This document shows positions 8,252-16,428 of a DNA stretch of 64,000 bases, in pieces. The position numbers and the translations under genes are program-made. Position 1 is the first letter of the stretch. Each line of letters starts with the position of its first letter. Origin of the DNA: Amycolatopsis vastitatis (GTDB lineage: Bacteria > Actinomycetota > Actinomycetes > Mycobacteriales > Pseudonocardiaceae); the NCBI RefSeq assembly GCF_002234595.1, contig NZ_NMUL01000031.1, positions 186,001 through 250,000 of the forward strand. Reading direction: 5' to 3'. The notes under the pieces were generated by a model. That model was not told the DNA's origin. It saw only the letters and a program-made list of their open reading frames with translations, and did not search any database.

Positions 8252-11200
8252 ATGTTCCGCAAGGTGCTGGTGGCCAACCGCGGGGAGATCGCGATCCGAG
8301 CGTTCCGCGCCGGCTACGAACTGGGCGCGGGGACCGTTGCCGTGTTTCCGCACGAAGACCGCAACTCCCTGCACCGCCTGAAGGCCGACGAGGCGTACGA
8401 GATCGGCGAACCCGGTCACCCCGTGCGCGCCTACCTCTCGGTCGACGAGATCGTCGCGGCGGCGAAGAAGGCCGGGGCCGACGCCGTCTACCCCGGTTAC
8501 GGCTTCCTCTCAGAGAACCCCGATCTCGCGCGCGCGTGCGAAGAAGCGGGCATCACCTTCGTCGGGCCGAGCGCCGACATCCTCGAACTCACCGGCAACA
8601 AGGCGCGCGCGGTCAAGGCCGCGCGCGAGGCCGGCGTGCCGGTGCTCGGGTCGTCCGAACCGTCCAGCGACGTCGACGCCCTGGTCGCGGCGGCCGATGA
8701 GCTGGGCTTCCCGGTGTTCGTCAAGGCCGTCGCCGGCGGCGGCGGGCGCGGCATGCGCCGTGTCGAGGACCCCGCCGTGCTGCGCGAGTCCATCGAGGCC
8801 GCCGCGCGCGAGGCCGAGTCCGCCTTCGGCGACCCGACCGTCTTCCTCGAGAAGGCCGTCGTCGAGCCGCGGCACATCGAGGTGCAGATCCTCGCCGACG
8901 GCGAAGGCAACGTCATCCACCTCTACGAGCGCGACTGCTCGGTGCAGCGGCGCCACCAGAAGGTCGTCGAGCTGGCCCCGGCGCCCAACCTCGACCCCGA
9001 GCTGCGCGACCGCATCTGCGCCGACGCCGTCAAGTTCGCCCGGCAGATCGGCTACCGCAACGCCGGCACCGTCGAGTTCCTGCTCGACAAGCAGGGCAAG
9101 CACGTCTTCATCGAGATGAACCCGCGCATCCAGGTCGAGCACACGGTCACCGAAGAGGTCACCGACGTCGACCTCGTGCAGTCGCAGCTGCGGATCGCCT
9201 CCGGCGAGACCCTCGCCGACCTCGGCCTGAGCCAGGACAAGATCTACCTGCGCGGCGCCGCGCTGCAGTGCCGCATCACCACCGAGGACCCGGCCAACGG
9301 CTTCCGCCCGGACACCGGGATGATCTCCGCCTACCGCTCGCCGGGTGGCTCGGGCATCCGGCTCGACGGCGGCACCGCCTTCTCCGGCACCGAGATCAGC
9401 GCCCACTTCGACTCGCTGCTGGTCAAGCTCACCTGCCGCGGCCGGGACTTCAAGACCGCCGTCGGCCGCGCGCGCCGCGCCGTCGCCGAGTTCCGCATCC
9501 GCGGTGTCGCGACGAACATCCCGTTCCTGCAGGCGGTTCTCGACGACGAGGACTTCCGCGCCGGCCGCGTCACGACGTCGTTCATCGAGGAGCGCCCGCA
9601 GCTGCTCACCGCGCGGCAGTCGGCCGACCGCGGCACGCGGCTGCTGACCTACCTCGCCGACCAGACGGTCAACAAGCCGAACGGCGAGCGCCCGAAGACC
9701 CCGGACGCCACGCTCAAGCTGCCCAAGATCCCGAAGGACGCCCAGCCGGCACCGGGCTCGAAGCAGAAGCTCGTCGAGCTGGGCCCGGCCGGGTTCGCCG
9801 AGTGGCTGCGGAAGTCGCCGCACATCGGCGTCACCGACACGACGTTCCGCGACGCGCACCAGTCGCTGCTCGCCACCCGCGTCCGCACCAAGGACCTCCT
9901 CGCGACGGCCCCGGTCGTGGCGAACACGCTGCCGGAACTGCTGTCGCTGGAGTGCTGGGGCGGCGCGACCTACGACGTCGCGCTGCGGTTCCTCGCCGAG
10001 GACCCGTGGGAGCGGCTGGCGGCGCTGCGCGAGGCCGTGCCGAACATCTGCCTGCAGATGCTGCTGCGCGGGCGCAACACCGTCGGGTACACGCCTTATC
10101 CGACCGAGGTGACGCACTCCTTCGTCCAGGAGGCGACGAAGACCGGCATCGACATCTTCCGGATCTTCGACGCGCTCAACGACGTCGAACAGATGCGCCC
10201 GGCCATCGAAGCCGTCCGCGAGACCGGCTCCGCCGTCGCCGAGGTGGCGCTCTGCTACACCTCGGACCTGTCGGACCCGGGGGAGAAGCTCTACACGCTC
10301 GACTACTACCTCAAGCTGGCCGAGCAGATCGTCGGCGCCGGGGCGCACGTCCTGGCGATCAAGGACATGGCCGGGCTGCTGCGCGCGCCCGCGGCGACGA
10401 AGCTGGTCACCGCGCTGCGCAAGGAGTTCGACCTGCCGGTGCACATCCACACCCACGACACCGCGGGCGGCCAGCTGGCCACCTACCTCGCGGCGATCAA
10501 CGCGGGCGCGGACGCCGTCGACGGCGCGGTGTCGTCGATGGCGGGCACGACGTCGCAGCCGTCGCTGTCGTCGATCGTGGCGGCCACTGACCACTCGGCC
10601 CGCACCACCGGCCTCGACCTGCAGGCAATCGGGGACCTGGAGCCGTACTGGGAGAGCGTGCGCAAGATCTACGCGCCCTTCGAGGCCGGGCTCGCGTCGC
10701 CGACCGGGCGCGTCTACCACCACGAAATCCCCGGCGGGCAGCTGTCGAACCTGCGCACCCAGGCCATCGCGCTGGGCCTGGGCGACCGGTTCGAGGACAT
10801 CGAGGCGATGTACGCCGCGGCCGACAAGATCCTCGGCCACCTGGTGAAGGTGACGCCGTCGTCCAAGGTCGTCGGCGACCTCGCGCTGCACCTGGTCGGC
10901 GCGGGCGTCTCCCCGGCCGACTTCGAGGCGGAGCCGAACAAGTTCGACATCCCCGACTCGGTGATCGGCTTCCTGCGCGGCGAGCTCGGCGACCCGCCGG
11001 GCGGCTGGCCGGAGCCGTTCCGCACCAAGGCCCTCGAAGGCCGGGCGGCCGCCAAGCCGGTCGTCGAACTGTCCGAAGAGGACCGTTCCGCGCTCGCCGC
11101 GGAACCGCGCCGGACGCTCAACCGGCTGCTGTTCCCCGGCCCGACCAAGGAGTTCGAGGCACACCGCGAGGCCTACGGCGACACGTCGGTGCTGCCGAGC

Positions 11201-11629
11201 AAGGACTTCTTCTACGGGCTGCGCCCGGGGGAGGAGTACGCGGTCGACCTCGAACCGGGCGTCCGGCTGCTCATCGAGCTGGAAGCGATCGGCGAGGCCG
11301 ACGAGCGCGGCATGCGCACGGTGATGTCGACCCTGAACGGCCAGCTCCGCCCGATCCAGATCCGCGACCGCTCGATCGCGTCGGACATCCCGGCGACCGA
11401 GAAGGCCGAGAAGGGCAACCCGAAGCAGGTCGCGGCGCCGTTCGCGGGCGTGGTGACGCTGCAGGTCGCCGAGGGCGACACGGTCGAAGCCGGGGCGACG
11501 GTCGCGACGATCGAGGCGATGAAGATGGAGGCGTCGATCACGGCGTCCACCGGCGGGACGGTGGGCAGGCTGGCGATCACGAACGTGCAGCAGGTCGAGG
11601 GCGGTGACCTCCTGCTGGTGCTGGAGTGA
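8252..11629 (+). CDS. pyc: Pyruvate carboxylase
   Basis: 1125 residues, a full-length single-chain enzyme that makes oxaloacetate from pyruvate, bicarbonate and ATP. Order: biotin carboxylase with ATP-grasp (about 1-460, AVAGGGGRGMRRV), carboxyltransferase (about 535-800, starting GVTDTTFRDAHQSL), the PYC/OADA domain, and a C-terminal biotinyl domain with EAMKME, Lys1091 being the biotin site. The ATG at 8252 is preceded by GGGAAGGA at 8238-8245, which favours it over a TTG 33 bases upstream. It is a conserved neighbour of recG and rsmD/coaD in mycolata. Confidence 0.97.
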   Translation: MFRKVLVANRGEIAIRAFRAGYELGAGTVAVFPHEDRNSLHRLKADEAYEIGEPGHPVRAYLSVDEIVAAAKKAGADAVYPGYGFLSENPDLARACEEAGITFVGPSADILELTGNKARAVKAAREAGVPVLGSSEPSSDVDALVAAADELGFPVFVKAVAGGGGRGMRRVEDPAVLRESIEAAAREAESAFGDPTVFLEKAVVEPRHIEVQILADGEGNVIHLYERDCSVQRRHQKVVELAPAPNLDPELRDRICADAVKFARQIGYRNAGTVEFLLDKQGKHVFIEMNPRIQVEHTVTEEVTDVDLVQSQLRIASGETLADLGLSQDKIYLRGAALQCRITTEDPANGFRPDTGMISAYRSPGGSGIRLDGGTAFSGTEISAHFDSLLVKLTCRGRDFKTAVGRARRAVAEFRIRGVATNIPFLQAVLDDEDFRAGRVTTSFIEERPQLLTARQSADRGTRLLTYLADQTVNKPNGERPKTPDATLKLPKIPKDAQPAPGSKQKLVELGPAGFAEWLRKSPHIGVTDTTFRDAHQSLLATRVRTKDLLATAPVVANTLPELLSLECWGGATYDVALRFLAEDPWERLAALREAVPNICLQMLLRGRNTVGYTPYPTEVTHSFVQEATKTGIDIFRIFDALNDVEQMRPAIEAVRETGSAVAEVALCYTSDLSDPGEKLYTLDYYLKLAEQIVGAGAHVLAIKDMAGLLRAPAATKLVTALRKEFDLPVHIHTHDTAGGQLATYLAAINAGADAVDGAVSSMAGTTSQPSLSSIVAATDHSARTTGLDLQAIGDLEPYWESVRKIYAPFEAGLASPTGRVYHHEIPGGQLSNLRTQAIALGLGDRFEDIEAMYAAADKILGHLVKVTPSSKVVGDLALHLVGAGVSPADFEAEPNKFDIPDSVIGFLRGELGDPPGGWPEPFRTKALEGRAAAKPVVELSEEDRSALAAEPRRTLNRLLFPGPTKEFEAHREAYGDTSVLPSKDFFYGLRPGEEYAVDLEPGVRLLIELEAIGEADERGMRTVMSTLNGQLRPIQIRDRSIASDIPATEKAEKGNPKQVAAPFAGVVTLQVAEGDTVEAGATVATIEAMKMEASITASTGGTVGRLAITNVQQVEGGDLLLVLE

Positions 11630-11635
11630 GGCGAC

Positions 11636-11682
11636 GTGAATGACTCATTCATGTCGCCTGACGACATGAATGAGTCATTCAC
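11636..11682. repeat. Perfect 21-bp-arm palindrome after pyc (GAATGACTCATTC family)
   Basis: The arms 11636-11656 and 11662-11682 are perfectly complementary with a 5-base loop. It starts 7 bases after the pyc stop. There is no T-run, so it may act as a hairpin terminator or be a dispersed palindromic repeat; a degenerate relative lies at 44273-44325. Confidence 0.85.
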
Positions 11683-11713
11683 TACGGTTGCCGCCCAGCG
11701 ATAGCATCACCGG

Positions 11714-12511
11714 ATGCTGATCAACGCGGTACCGCAACGGCAGGGCGCGGTGGGACCCCGCGCGGCGGAGCTGCCGGACGGCTGTGTGGCCCTGTCCGAG
11801 CTGGCCGGGCACGTGCTCGGCCGGCCCGTGCACCACGTCCGGCAGACCCGTGAAGTGTCCGAAGTGGACCGGGGGATCGCGTCACGGGCCGTGCTGACCG
11901 GGCCGAACCGGGCGGCTCAGCTGGCCGCGCTGGAGGCACCCGCCGGCCCGGTGCTGACGATCGGCGGCGACTGCGGCGTCGAGCTGGTGCCGATCGGCGT
12001 GGCCCGCTACCGCCACGGACCCGGGCTGGGCGTCGCGTGGTTCGACGCCCACCCGGACCTCAACACGGCGGAATCGTCGCCGTCGGGCGCGTTCCACGGC
12101 ATGGTGCTGAGGTCGCTGTTCGGCGAAGGCGACCCGGAGTTCGCGGCCGACCCGGCACTCACTCCCGGGAACGTGGTGCTGGCGGGGACCCGCGTGTTCG
12201 ACCCGGAGGAACAGGCGGCGGTCTCGCGCGGGCTGGCGGTGACTTCGGTGGATGCGTTGGCGGACGTGGAGAAGCTGTACGTGCACATCGACCTGGACGT
12301 CCTGGACCCGGCGGAGTTCTCGGGACTCAACTACCCGGAGCCCGGCGGCTGGACGATCCCTCAGCTGGTGTCGGCCCTCGACGCGCTGTCGGGATTCGAG
12401 GTCGTGGGCGCGGGGATCACCGAGTGCGTGGGGACGCCGCGCGAGGTCGAGGTCCTGGAGCCCGTCCTGTCCGCGGTGGGCCGGCTTCTCGTGAGTGGGA
12501 AACAGCGTTAG
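11714..12511 (+). CDS. Arginase/agmatinase (ureohydrolase)-family protein with Cys metal ligand
   Basis: 265 residues. Ureohydrolase motifs in order: GGDC (84-87) where arginases have GGDH, DAHPD (111-115), a serine/glycine plus HGM segment, and HIDLDVLDP with Asp193 and Asp195. Five of the six Mn ligands are conserved; the His of GGDH is Cys87. Family members hydrolyse arginine, agmatine, guanidinobutyrate or formiminoglutamate; the substrate here is unknown. The last codons and TAG stop lie inside a hairpin shared with the convergent GntR gene. Confidence 0.8.
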   Translation: MLINAVPQRQGAVGPRAAELPDGCVALSELAGHVLGRPVHHVRQTREVSEVDRGIASRAVLTGPNRAAQLAALEAPAGPVLTIGGDCGVELVPIGVARYRHGPGLGVAWFDAHPDLNTAESSPSGAFHGMVLRSLFGEGDPEFAADPALTPGNVVLAGTRVFDPEEQAAVSRGLAVTSVDALADVEKLYVHIDLDVLDPAEFSGLNYPEPGGWTIPQLVSALDALSGFEVVGAGITECVGTPREVEVLEPVLSAVGRLLVSGKQR

Positions 12512-12532
12512 AACACTGTTTCCCACTCACGA
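12489..12532. terminator. Bidirectional hairpin between arginase-family and GntR genes
   Basis: The arms 12489-12505 and 12516-12532 (17 bp) are fully complementary around a 10-base loop. Both stop codons, TAG 12509-12511 of the + gene and TGA of the - gene at 12527-12529, lie within it, so one palindrome serves as end of both convergent genes. Confidence 0.8.
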
Positions 12533-12886
12533 CCAGGCCGCGCGGACCGCGGCCATGGCGTCGTCGAGGTTCGCGCCGAGGTCGTTGGCCTGGGCCGCGA
12601 AGTCCGCGGCGGCGGCGCGCAGCAGGGCCGCGCGGTCCGGGCGGCCGGACGGGATCGTCACCACCGTGCCACGGGCGCGGGCCGTCGCCACCCAGCCCGC
12701 CGCCTCCAGCTCGCGGTACGCCCGCGCCACCGTCCCCGACGCCAGCCCCAGGTCCCGCGCCAGCTGGCGGATCGGCGGCAGCCGCGTCCCTTCGGGCAGG
12801 CCGCCCGTCGTGATCGCGCGGACCATCTGGTCGTGCACCTGCCGCCAGGGTGCGAGCCCGTTCTCCGTGTCGACGACGATCTTCAC
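12527..12886 (-). CDS. GntR-family regulator, short YtrA-like type
   Basis: 119 residues: a winged helix-turn-helix with the GntR signature (GTRLPPIRQLARDLGLASGT, VARAYRELEAAGWV) and only a short helical tail of about 45 residues, as in the YtrA subfamily, whose members usually govern transporter or membrane-protein genes. The GTG start overlaps the stop of the upstream membrane gene (GTGA), so the two are translationally coupled. An 8-bp inverted repeat upstream of the operon is the likely operator for autoregulation. Confidence 0.88.
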   Translation of the reverse strand: MKIVVDTENGLAPWRQVHDQMVRAITTGGLPEGTRLPPIRQLARDLGLASGTVARAYRELEAAGWVATARARGTVVTIPSGRPDRAALLRAAAADFAAQANDLGANLDDAMAAVRAAWS

Positions 12887-13572
12887 GCGGGTGTCGGCAG
12901 CCGTTTCACCGGGGCCACCACTGCCAGGAACACGACCAATCCGAGCACCACGGTCACGAAGGCGCCGACGCTCTGGACCGGGCCGCCGGTCGCCGCGCAG
13001 GTGGCGATGCCCAGCCCGATGGCCACGCGGGCACTGCGGCAGCGCAGCGCCAGGTCGGCCCGGCCACCGACGGCGGGGCGGCGCAGCGCGAGCAGGGTGA
13101 TCGCCCACGCGACCACGAACGCGCCCGCCGCGACCGCGAGCGACGTCCAGCGGCCGGCGACGGCGAGGACGACGATCGAGGCGACCGCGGCGAGCACGCT
13201 CAGCCCGAGCGCCCACACCGGGACCAGGTCCCGCAGCGTGCGCCGGGCCAGGACGGCTTCGCGGCGCGGGCCGCGCGACGGCCGCTGCGCCAGCAGTTCG
13301 GCGATCAGGCCGCCGAGCATCAGCGTGGTGAACAGCGAGCCGGCCGTGCGGTCGAGCAGCGGCGGGATCGCCAGGAAGAGCCACGGGTACCAGAACCGGC
13401 GCCGCTTCAGGTACCGGACGGCGAGGGCGACCTCGGCGTCGTCCGGGTCGGGCACGCCCCACCGCTTGAGCAGCCGTTTGCCCTGCTTCTCGCCCGGCCA
13501 GAGCACGATCAGGATCGCCAGGCCGACCAGGCCCATGATCAGGGCGACGGCGAGCACGTTGTCCCACGGCAT
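12883..13572 (-). CDS. Multi-span membrane protein coupled to the GntR regulator
   Basis: 229 residues with several hydrophobic spans (for example VLAVALIMGLVGLAILIVLW, and WALGLSVLAAVASIVVLAVAG) and a cytoplasmic basic stretch KQGKRLLKRWGVPDPDDAEV. It resembles DUF1648-like or small actinobacterial membrane proteins encoded beside YtrA-type regulators; no enzymatic motif is seen. The ATG at 13572 is preceded by GAGGAGG at good spacing, so the longer upstream reading is rejected. It is the first gene of the operon. Confidence 0.75.
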   Translation of the reverse strand: MPWDNVLAVALIMGLVGLAILIVLWPGEKQGKRLLKRWGVPDPDDAEVALAVRYLKRRRFWYPWLFLAIPPLLDRTAGSLFTTLMLGGLIAELLAQRPSRGPRREAVLARRTLRDLVPVWALGLSVLAAVASIVVLAVAGRWTSLAVAAGAFVVAWAITLLALRRPAVGGRADLALRCRSARVAIGLGIATCAATGGPVQSVGAFVTVVLGLVVFLAVVAPVKRLPTPA

Positions 13573-13880
13573 GTCGAACCTCCTCGCTTGTATCAACCAC
13601 ACGATACAAGAAGGCTGCCGTAACCGCAGCGTGAGTGGGTCGTTGGGAGTTCGTCCGTTCGTACGCATGATCAGGTGCAGTCGGCGGCCTCCTTGTCATC
13701 CTTCGCGTCCCTGCCGGTGAAAAATTGTCATGAAGGTGACAAGAAAGCGGTTTCCCTCCGAAAGGGTGACACGTTCGGCGCTACTTTTTCGATGTGTCCG
13801 GTGCCACCCCGCACCAAGCGCGGGGTGCCCGTTCGCGTGTGCGCGCGGCCGGTAACCCGGGGCGGAGCGAAGGAGCTGCG
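13573..13880. other. Intergenic region between GntR operon and PucR regulator
   Basis: 308 bases between divergent genes. It holds the GntR operator at 13587-13610 and, closer to the PucR gene, an inverted repeat TTGTCA-N6-TGACAA (13725-13730, 13737-13742) with another TTGTCA at 13693-13698. GAGCGAAGGAG just before 13881 is the ribosome binding site of the PucR gene. No small gene is supported. Confidence 0.5.
13587..13610. promoter_or_regulatory. Candidate GntR operator CTTGTATC-N8-GATACAAG
   Basis: A perfect 8-bp inverted repeat, 13587-13594 and 13603-13610, sits about 15 bases upstream of the start of the membrane-protein/GntR operon. Size and symmetry fit a dimeric GntR/YtrA regulator. 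Confidence 0.75.
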
Positions 13881-15161
13881 ATGTCGGTGGAGCGCGGATT
13901 CGATCACGCTGCGCCGCCACCCGCCGCACTGCCTCGCAAGCTCGCCGACATCCTGCGTCCCGAGCTGGCCAGCCTCGCGGCGGAGATCGTCGACGAGATC
14001 CGCGCGACCATCCCGGCCTACGCCCGCCCGCTCGATGGCCCCTACGGCAAGTCGATCCGCGCCGGCGTCGAATACGCGATCACGCTGTTCGTCGCGCAGA
14101 TCGCCGACCCGACGGTGTCCAAGGAGCAGTCCCACGAGGTGCACCACCGCCTGGGGCAGAACGAAATGCGCGAAGGCCGCAGCCTCGACACGCTGCAGTC
14201 GGCCTACCGGGTCGGCGCGCGGGTGTCGTGGCGGCGGATCATGCGCGTCGGACGGCGGAGCGGGCTGTCGTCGGCGGTGATGTCCCAGCTGGCCGACGCG
14301 ATGCTGGCGTTCATGGACGAGCTCGCGTCCGTCGCGCTCGACGGCTACCTGGAAGCGAAGGCGCGCACGGCGGGAGCGCTGGACACCTGGCGCCGCAAGC
14401 TGCTGCACCTGATCCTGGAGACGCCGCCCGCGTCACCCAAGGCGATCGCCGAGCTGGCCCAGCTGATCGGCTGGCCGGTGCCGGTGGACGCGACACCGGT
14501 GGCGGTCCACCCGGCGGGCGGCGTCGCCCCGGCCCGCCGGCACGCCGGACTGGACGCGGACGTCCTCGCCGAACTCGACACGGCCGACCCGAAACTGGTC
14601 GTCCCCGGCGAGCTGAGCAGCGCGCGGCTGGCGGCCCTGCAGGTGGCGCTCCCGGACTGCCGCTTGTCGATCGGCCCGTGCGTCGCGCTGGCGTCGGTGG
14701 CCGATTCCCTGCGCTGGGCCCGCAACGCGCTCCAGCTGGCCGAACGCGGGGTGCTGGCCCCGCGCCCGGTGCTGCGGGCCGAGGAGCACCTGGCGACGCT
14801 GCTGGTCAACTCCGACGTCGGCCTGGTCGGCACGCTCCGGCACCGCCTCTTCGCCCCGCTGGCGGACATGACGGGCAAGCAGCAGGAGCGGCTGCTGGAG
14901 ACGCTGCGGGCATGGCTGGACAGCCAGGGCAACGTGGTCGAGATCGCGGAGCGCCTCAGCGTCCACCCCCAGACGGTCCGCTACCGCATGCGCCAGCTGC
15001 AGGCGACGTTCGGCGACAGCCTCCGCGACCCGGCGGCGCGGTTCGAGATGGAACTGGCGTTGCGGGCGGGTGCGGCGCCGCTGCCGCTGCGGTACCCGGT
15101 CAGCGAACTGCTCCCGGCACCGCGAGCGGGCGGCTCCCATCCACAGTGGACTCCTCGGTAG
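13881..15161 (+). CDS. PucR/CdaR-type transcriptional regulator
   Basis: 426 residues. The N-terminal half (about 20-165) is a helical sensor-like domain with repeated EGRSLDTLQSAYRVGARVSW-type helices, as in RsbRD-N-like domains of actinobacterial PucR regulators. The C-terminal HTH_30 domain reads LDSQGNVVEIAERLSVHPQT then VRYRMRQLQ, the PucR signature (about 365-400). It lies tail-to-tail with the exported protein at 15166, 4 bases apart. The inverted TTGTCA/TGACAA repeat 140 bases upstream is a possible self-binding site. Its targets are unknown. Confidence 0.87.
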   Translation: MSVERGFDHAAPPPAALPRKLADILRPELASLAAEIVDEIRATIPAYARPLDGPYGKSIRAGVEYAITLFVAQIADPTVSKEQSHEVHHRLGQNEMREGRSLDTLQSAYRVGARVSWRRIMRVGRRSGLSSAVMSQLADAMLAFMDELASVALDGYLEAKARTAGALDTWRRKLLHLILETPPASPKAIAELAQLIGWPVPVDATPVAVHPAGGVAPARRHAGLDADVLAELDTADPKLVVPGELSSARLAALQVALPDCRLSIGPCVALASVADSLRWARNALQLAERGVLAPRPVLRAEEHLATLLVNSDVGLVGTLRHRLFAPLADMTGKQQERLLETLRAWLDSQGNVVEIAERLSVHPQTVRYRMRQLQATFGDSLRDPAARFEMELALRAGAAPLPLRYPVSELLPAPRAGGSHPQWTPR

Positions 15162-15165
15162 CCCG

Positions 15166-15777
15166 TCAGGTCACCGGGATCGACGGGCTGAACGCCGTGT
15201 TCTGCGGCGGGTTCGTCACCTTGACGTTGCACTGCATGGTCCACGGTGTCCACGTATCGTTCGCCTTCTTGTGGACCTCGACGGTGAAGGTGGCCGTGGT
15301 GGTGACCTTGACCGTGGCCGAGCCGGGCGTGCCCGCGGTCAGCGACGGCACGATCGCACCCGGCCCCTGGTCGAACTGCACCTCGATGGCCCCACCGGCG
15401 GGAAAGATCTGCTCGGGCACGGTCAGCCCGGTGGCCGACGGCCCGGAGAGCGTCGCGCCGGTCGCCGCCAGGCCCAGGTCGACGCGGCCGCGGAAACCGT
15501 CGTAGCCGACGGCGGTGAGGAGCGCGTGCGGACCCACGTCGAACCGCAGGACGCCACCCAGCCCGGCCGGGGTGATCGTGGTGCCCGAGGCGACGGAGTC
15601 CGGGGCGTCGAACCGGGCCGTGAAGGTTGCGGGTTGCGGGCTGACACCCGGGATCAGGTTGCAGAAGTCGGCCACGGCACCGGTCTGGTAGGTGACGGTC
15701 GCGGCGGATGCCGGGCCCGCCATGGCCACCGCCATCGCGGCGGCGCACGAAACAGCGGTGAGGACGCGCAGGATCAT
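15166..15777 (-). CDS. Exported beta-rich protein of unknown function, paralogue 1
   Basis: 203 residues. The signal peptide MILRVLTAVSCAAAMAVAMA ends near GPASA-ATV. The mature part has two cysteines, one near the N-terminus (DFCNLIPG) and one near the C-terminus in QCNVKVTNPPQNTAFSP. That closing motif recurs in the proteins at 15825 and 17944, so the three are paralogues. They resemble uncharacterised actinobacterial secreted proteins of the DUF6801 type; this link is from memory and needs a profile search. GAAGGGGAG upstream supports the ATG at 15777. No cell-wall anchor is present. Confidence 0.78.
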   Translation of the reverse strand: MILRVLTAVSCAAAMAVAMAGPASAATVTYQTGAVADFCNLIPGVSPQPATFTARFDAPDSVASGTTITPAGLGGVLRFDVGPHALLTAVGYDGFRGRVDLGLAATGATLSGPSATGLTVPEQIFPAGGAIEVQFDQGPGAIVPSLTAGTPGSATVKVTTTATFTVEVHKKANDTWTPWTMQCNVKVTNPPQNTAFSPSIPVT

Positions 15778-15824
15778 TCGACTCCCCTTCGAAGTGTCCA
15801 CAATGGAGGTTCAAGGTGCGTGCG

Positions 15825-16409
15825 TCAGCTGATCACGATGGCCGGCTGGAACGCCGGGTTCTGCCCTGGGTTGGTCACCTTCAGCGTGCAGTTCACCGAC
15901 CAGACGACCCAGGCCCCGGTCGACGCCCGGTGGAACTGGAGCCCCTCGCTGAGGCTCGGGCCCATCGCGAACGCGAGCGTGCCGGCGGGGTCGGCCGTGA
16001 ACGTCTGGATCGGCCCGGCCACCGGGAGCGTGACCGTGCCCGTCGTGCCGATCGGCTGCTCCGGGAAGTCTCCACCGACCGATCCGGATGGCGGAGTCGC
16101 GCCCGAGACGGTGAACGACCCGCTGTACGAGCCTCTGACCGCGTCGTAGCCGGCGCCGCGCAGCAATGCACGCAAGCTGCTCGGGAAGACCTGTGTCGCG
16201 TAGGGCACCACCGTGAACGGCTGCCCGGGCTGGAGGTCGGTGACGTCCAGCTGGGCGGTCAGCATCGTGGCTTGCGGTGCGAAGCCCGGGAACGCGCAGG
16301 TGTAGGTCAGCACGCCGGTCTGCACTGTCACGGTTGTGCTCGCACAGGCCGTTCCCGCTGTCACTCCGGTGACGAGCAACGCCGCTGCGAGCGCCGTTCC
16401 GATCCTCAT
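15825..16409 (-). CDS. Exported beta-rich protein of unknown function, paralogue 2
   Basis: 194 residues. The signal peptide MRIGTALAAALLVTGVTAGT ends near ACA-STT. The mature part starts TVTVQTGVLTYTCAFPGFAP, like the YTCTFPGITP of the protein at 17944, and ends VNCTLKVTNPGQNPAFQP. The spacing of the two cysteines is kept, suggesting a disulfide that closes a beta-sandwich. No catalytic motif is seen. It sits between two other exported-protein genes on the same strand. Confidence 0.75.
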   Translation of the reverse strand: MRIGTALAAALLVTGVTAGTACASTTVTVQTGVLTYTCAFPGFAPQATMLTAQLDVTDLQPGQPFTVVPYATQVFPSSLRALLRGAGYDAVRGSYSGSFTVSGATPPSGSVGGDFPEQPIGTTGTVTLPVAGPIQTFTADPAGTLAFAMGPSLSEGLQFHRASTGAWVVWSVNCTLKVTNPGQNPAFQPAIVIS

Positions 16410-16428
16410 CGTTCCCCCTCGATGCGGT

